This document shows, piece by piece, positions 63,411 through 64,000 of a stretch of 64,000 bases of DNA (positions are counted from its first letter, which is position 1; the number at the start of each line of letters is the position of its first letter). The notes under the pieces were generated by a model. The model saw only the letters and a program-made list of their open reading frames with translations. It was not told the origin of the DNA and did not search any database. The stretch covers positions 434,001 through 498,000 of the forward strand of contig NZ_SOHJ01000011.1 in the NCBI RefSeq assembly GCF_004403185.1, read 5' to 3'. A program made the translations under genes and the position numbers. This DNA comes from Cryobacterium suzukii (GTDB lineage Bacteria > Actinomycetota > Actinomycetes > Actinomycetales > Microbacteriaceae).

Positions 63411-64000
63411 ATGCAAGCGATCAACACGCCGAGTGATTGCCTTGTCCGTACCGCTCGTTGGCCTCATGGTTCTGACGGGGTGTTCTGCCAACGATTTGGA
63501 CTCGACGGCGGTATCACCCAGCACTGCCCCGATGGCAACCGCTTTCGAACACGTGCATGGCCTCGGCGCCGACCCTCTCACTGGAGACACCTACGCTGCC
63601 ACGCACCAGGGGGTGTGGCTCATCCCGACCGGAGTGCTGCCCGACACCTATCTGGCCGGAGCGCCACGAGCCGACACGACCCAACCCGTGCAGCTCGGCG
63701 GCCTGGCGCAGGACACGATGGGCTTTACCGTGGCCGCGCCCGGCCAGTTGATGGCATCGGGTCACCCCGATCCAGCCGAACCCAGCGATCTGGCGCTCCC
63801 TAATTTGGGACTTATCTCCAGCACAGACGGTGCGTCGTCGTGGTCACCGTTGTCGCTGGCCGGCAAGACCGATTTTCACGATCTGGATGCTGTCCCCCTC
63901 GACGACGGCACCCTCCGCGTCTACGGGTACGACGCGGGCGCCGGGGGCATTTCCGTCAGTGACGACTCCGGCCTCACCTGGTCAGCGGGAGCGCAGCTCG
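63403..64000 (+). CDS. BNR/F510_1955-type lipoprotein, cut by window end
   Basis: Starts at TTG 63403, eight bases before the end of the M23 gene, with GAGGAG six bases upstream. The first residues form a lipoprotein signal with basic N-terminus, hydrophobic core and lipobox VLTGCS (Cys about residue 27). The mature part begins with a conserved EHVHGLGADPLTGDTYAATHQG stretch, given here in outline, and holds an Asp-box DDSGLTW, features of F510_1955-type beta-propeller proteins named as glycosylhydrolases; enzymatic function is not established. About 199 codons are visible. Confidence 0.8.
   Translation, partial: MVKCKRSTRRVIALSVPLVGLMVLTGCSANDLDSTAVSPSTAPMATAFEHVHGLGADPLTGDTYAATHQGVWLIPTGVLPDTYLAGAPRADTTQPVQLGGLAQDTMGFTVAAPGQLMASGHPDPAEPSDLALPNLGLISSTDGASSWSPLSLAGKTDFHDLDAVPLDDGTLRVYGYDAGAGGISVSDDSGLTWSAGAQL

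Overview
The window is high-GC (about 65% by eye), densely packed, and carries gene sets typical of Actinomycetota: a RamB-type regulator beside GTP-dependent PEP carboxykinase, an actinobacterial sdhCDAB order, and a type I homoprotocatechuate dioxygenase. Many first genes have a -10-like hexamer exactly six bases before the start codon, which points to leaderless mRNAs. Together with DUF559/AbiEi-type genes this suggests Micrococcales, most likely Microbacteriaceae (inference; no 16S gene is present).

Layout. 1-4.8 kb: a purine-nucleoside/BMP-family ABC importer (truncated permease, double ATPase, two tandem lipoprotein receptors). 4.8-7.2 kb: divergent manC and a GT4 glycosyltransferase. 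7.3-10.8 kb: the succinate dehydrogenase operon sdhCDAB. 10.9-15.2 kb: yihY-like gene, xthA, trpS, GNAT and HAD genes in one overlapping run. 15.2-16.6 kb: three copies of a 92-bp palindromic element around an AbiEi-DUF559 nuclease-like gene, the most unusual part of the window. 16.6-21.9 kb: glycerol genes glpK, glpF, glpD and a divergent SorC-family regulator, with two matching operator-like palindromes. 21.9-25.7 kb: FMN riboswitch and ribD-ribE-ribBA-ribH. 25.7-32.3 kb: small membrane protein, MHS-type MFS transporter, an ABC-2 drug-type exporter of three genes, and a fused ABC exporter. 32.3-36 kb: pckG and divergent ramB with a RamB-like site between them. 36-38.9 kb: SDR, thiolase and a TrmH-like methyltransferase. 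39-47.9 kb: homoprotocatechuate meta-cleavage genes hpaG(RraA fusion)-gntR-hpaE-hpaD-hpaH-hpaI-iclR, with a divergent succinate-semialdehyde dehydrogenase that would oxidise the final C4 product. 47.9-57.8 kb: mixed membrane, transport and housekeeping genes (MHS transporter, aldehyde dehydrogenase, pncA, PBP4-type carboxypeptidase, Gfo/Idh oxidoreductase, DHA2 transporter). 57.9-61.1 kb: arsA-arsD with divergent arsM around one ArsR-like operator. 61.2-64 kb: a run of secreted or membrane proteins (small His/Met-containing membrane protein, DUF305 lipoprotein, M23 peptidase, BNR-type lipoprotein cut by the window end) resembling actinobacterial copper-resistance neighbourhoods.

No rRNA, tRNA, CRISPR array, transposase or phage gene was seen. 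The best candidates for something undescribed are the 92-bp elements with their nuclease-like gene, followed by the glycerol operators, the FAH-RraA fusion and the envelope metal-type module at the right end.
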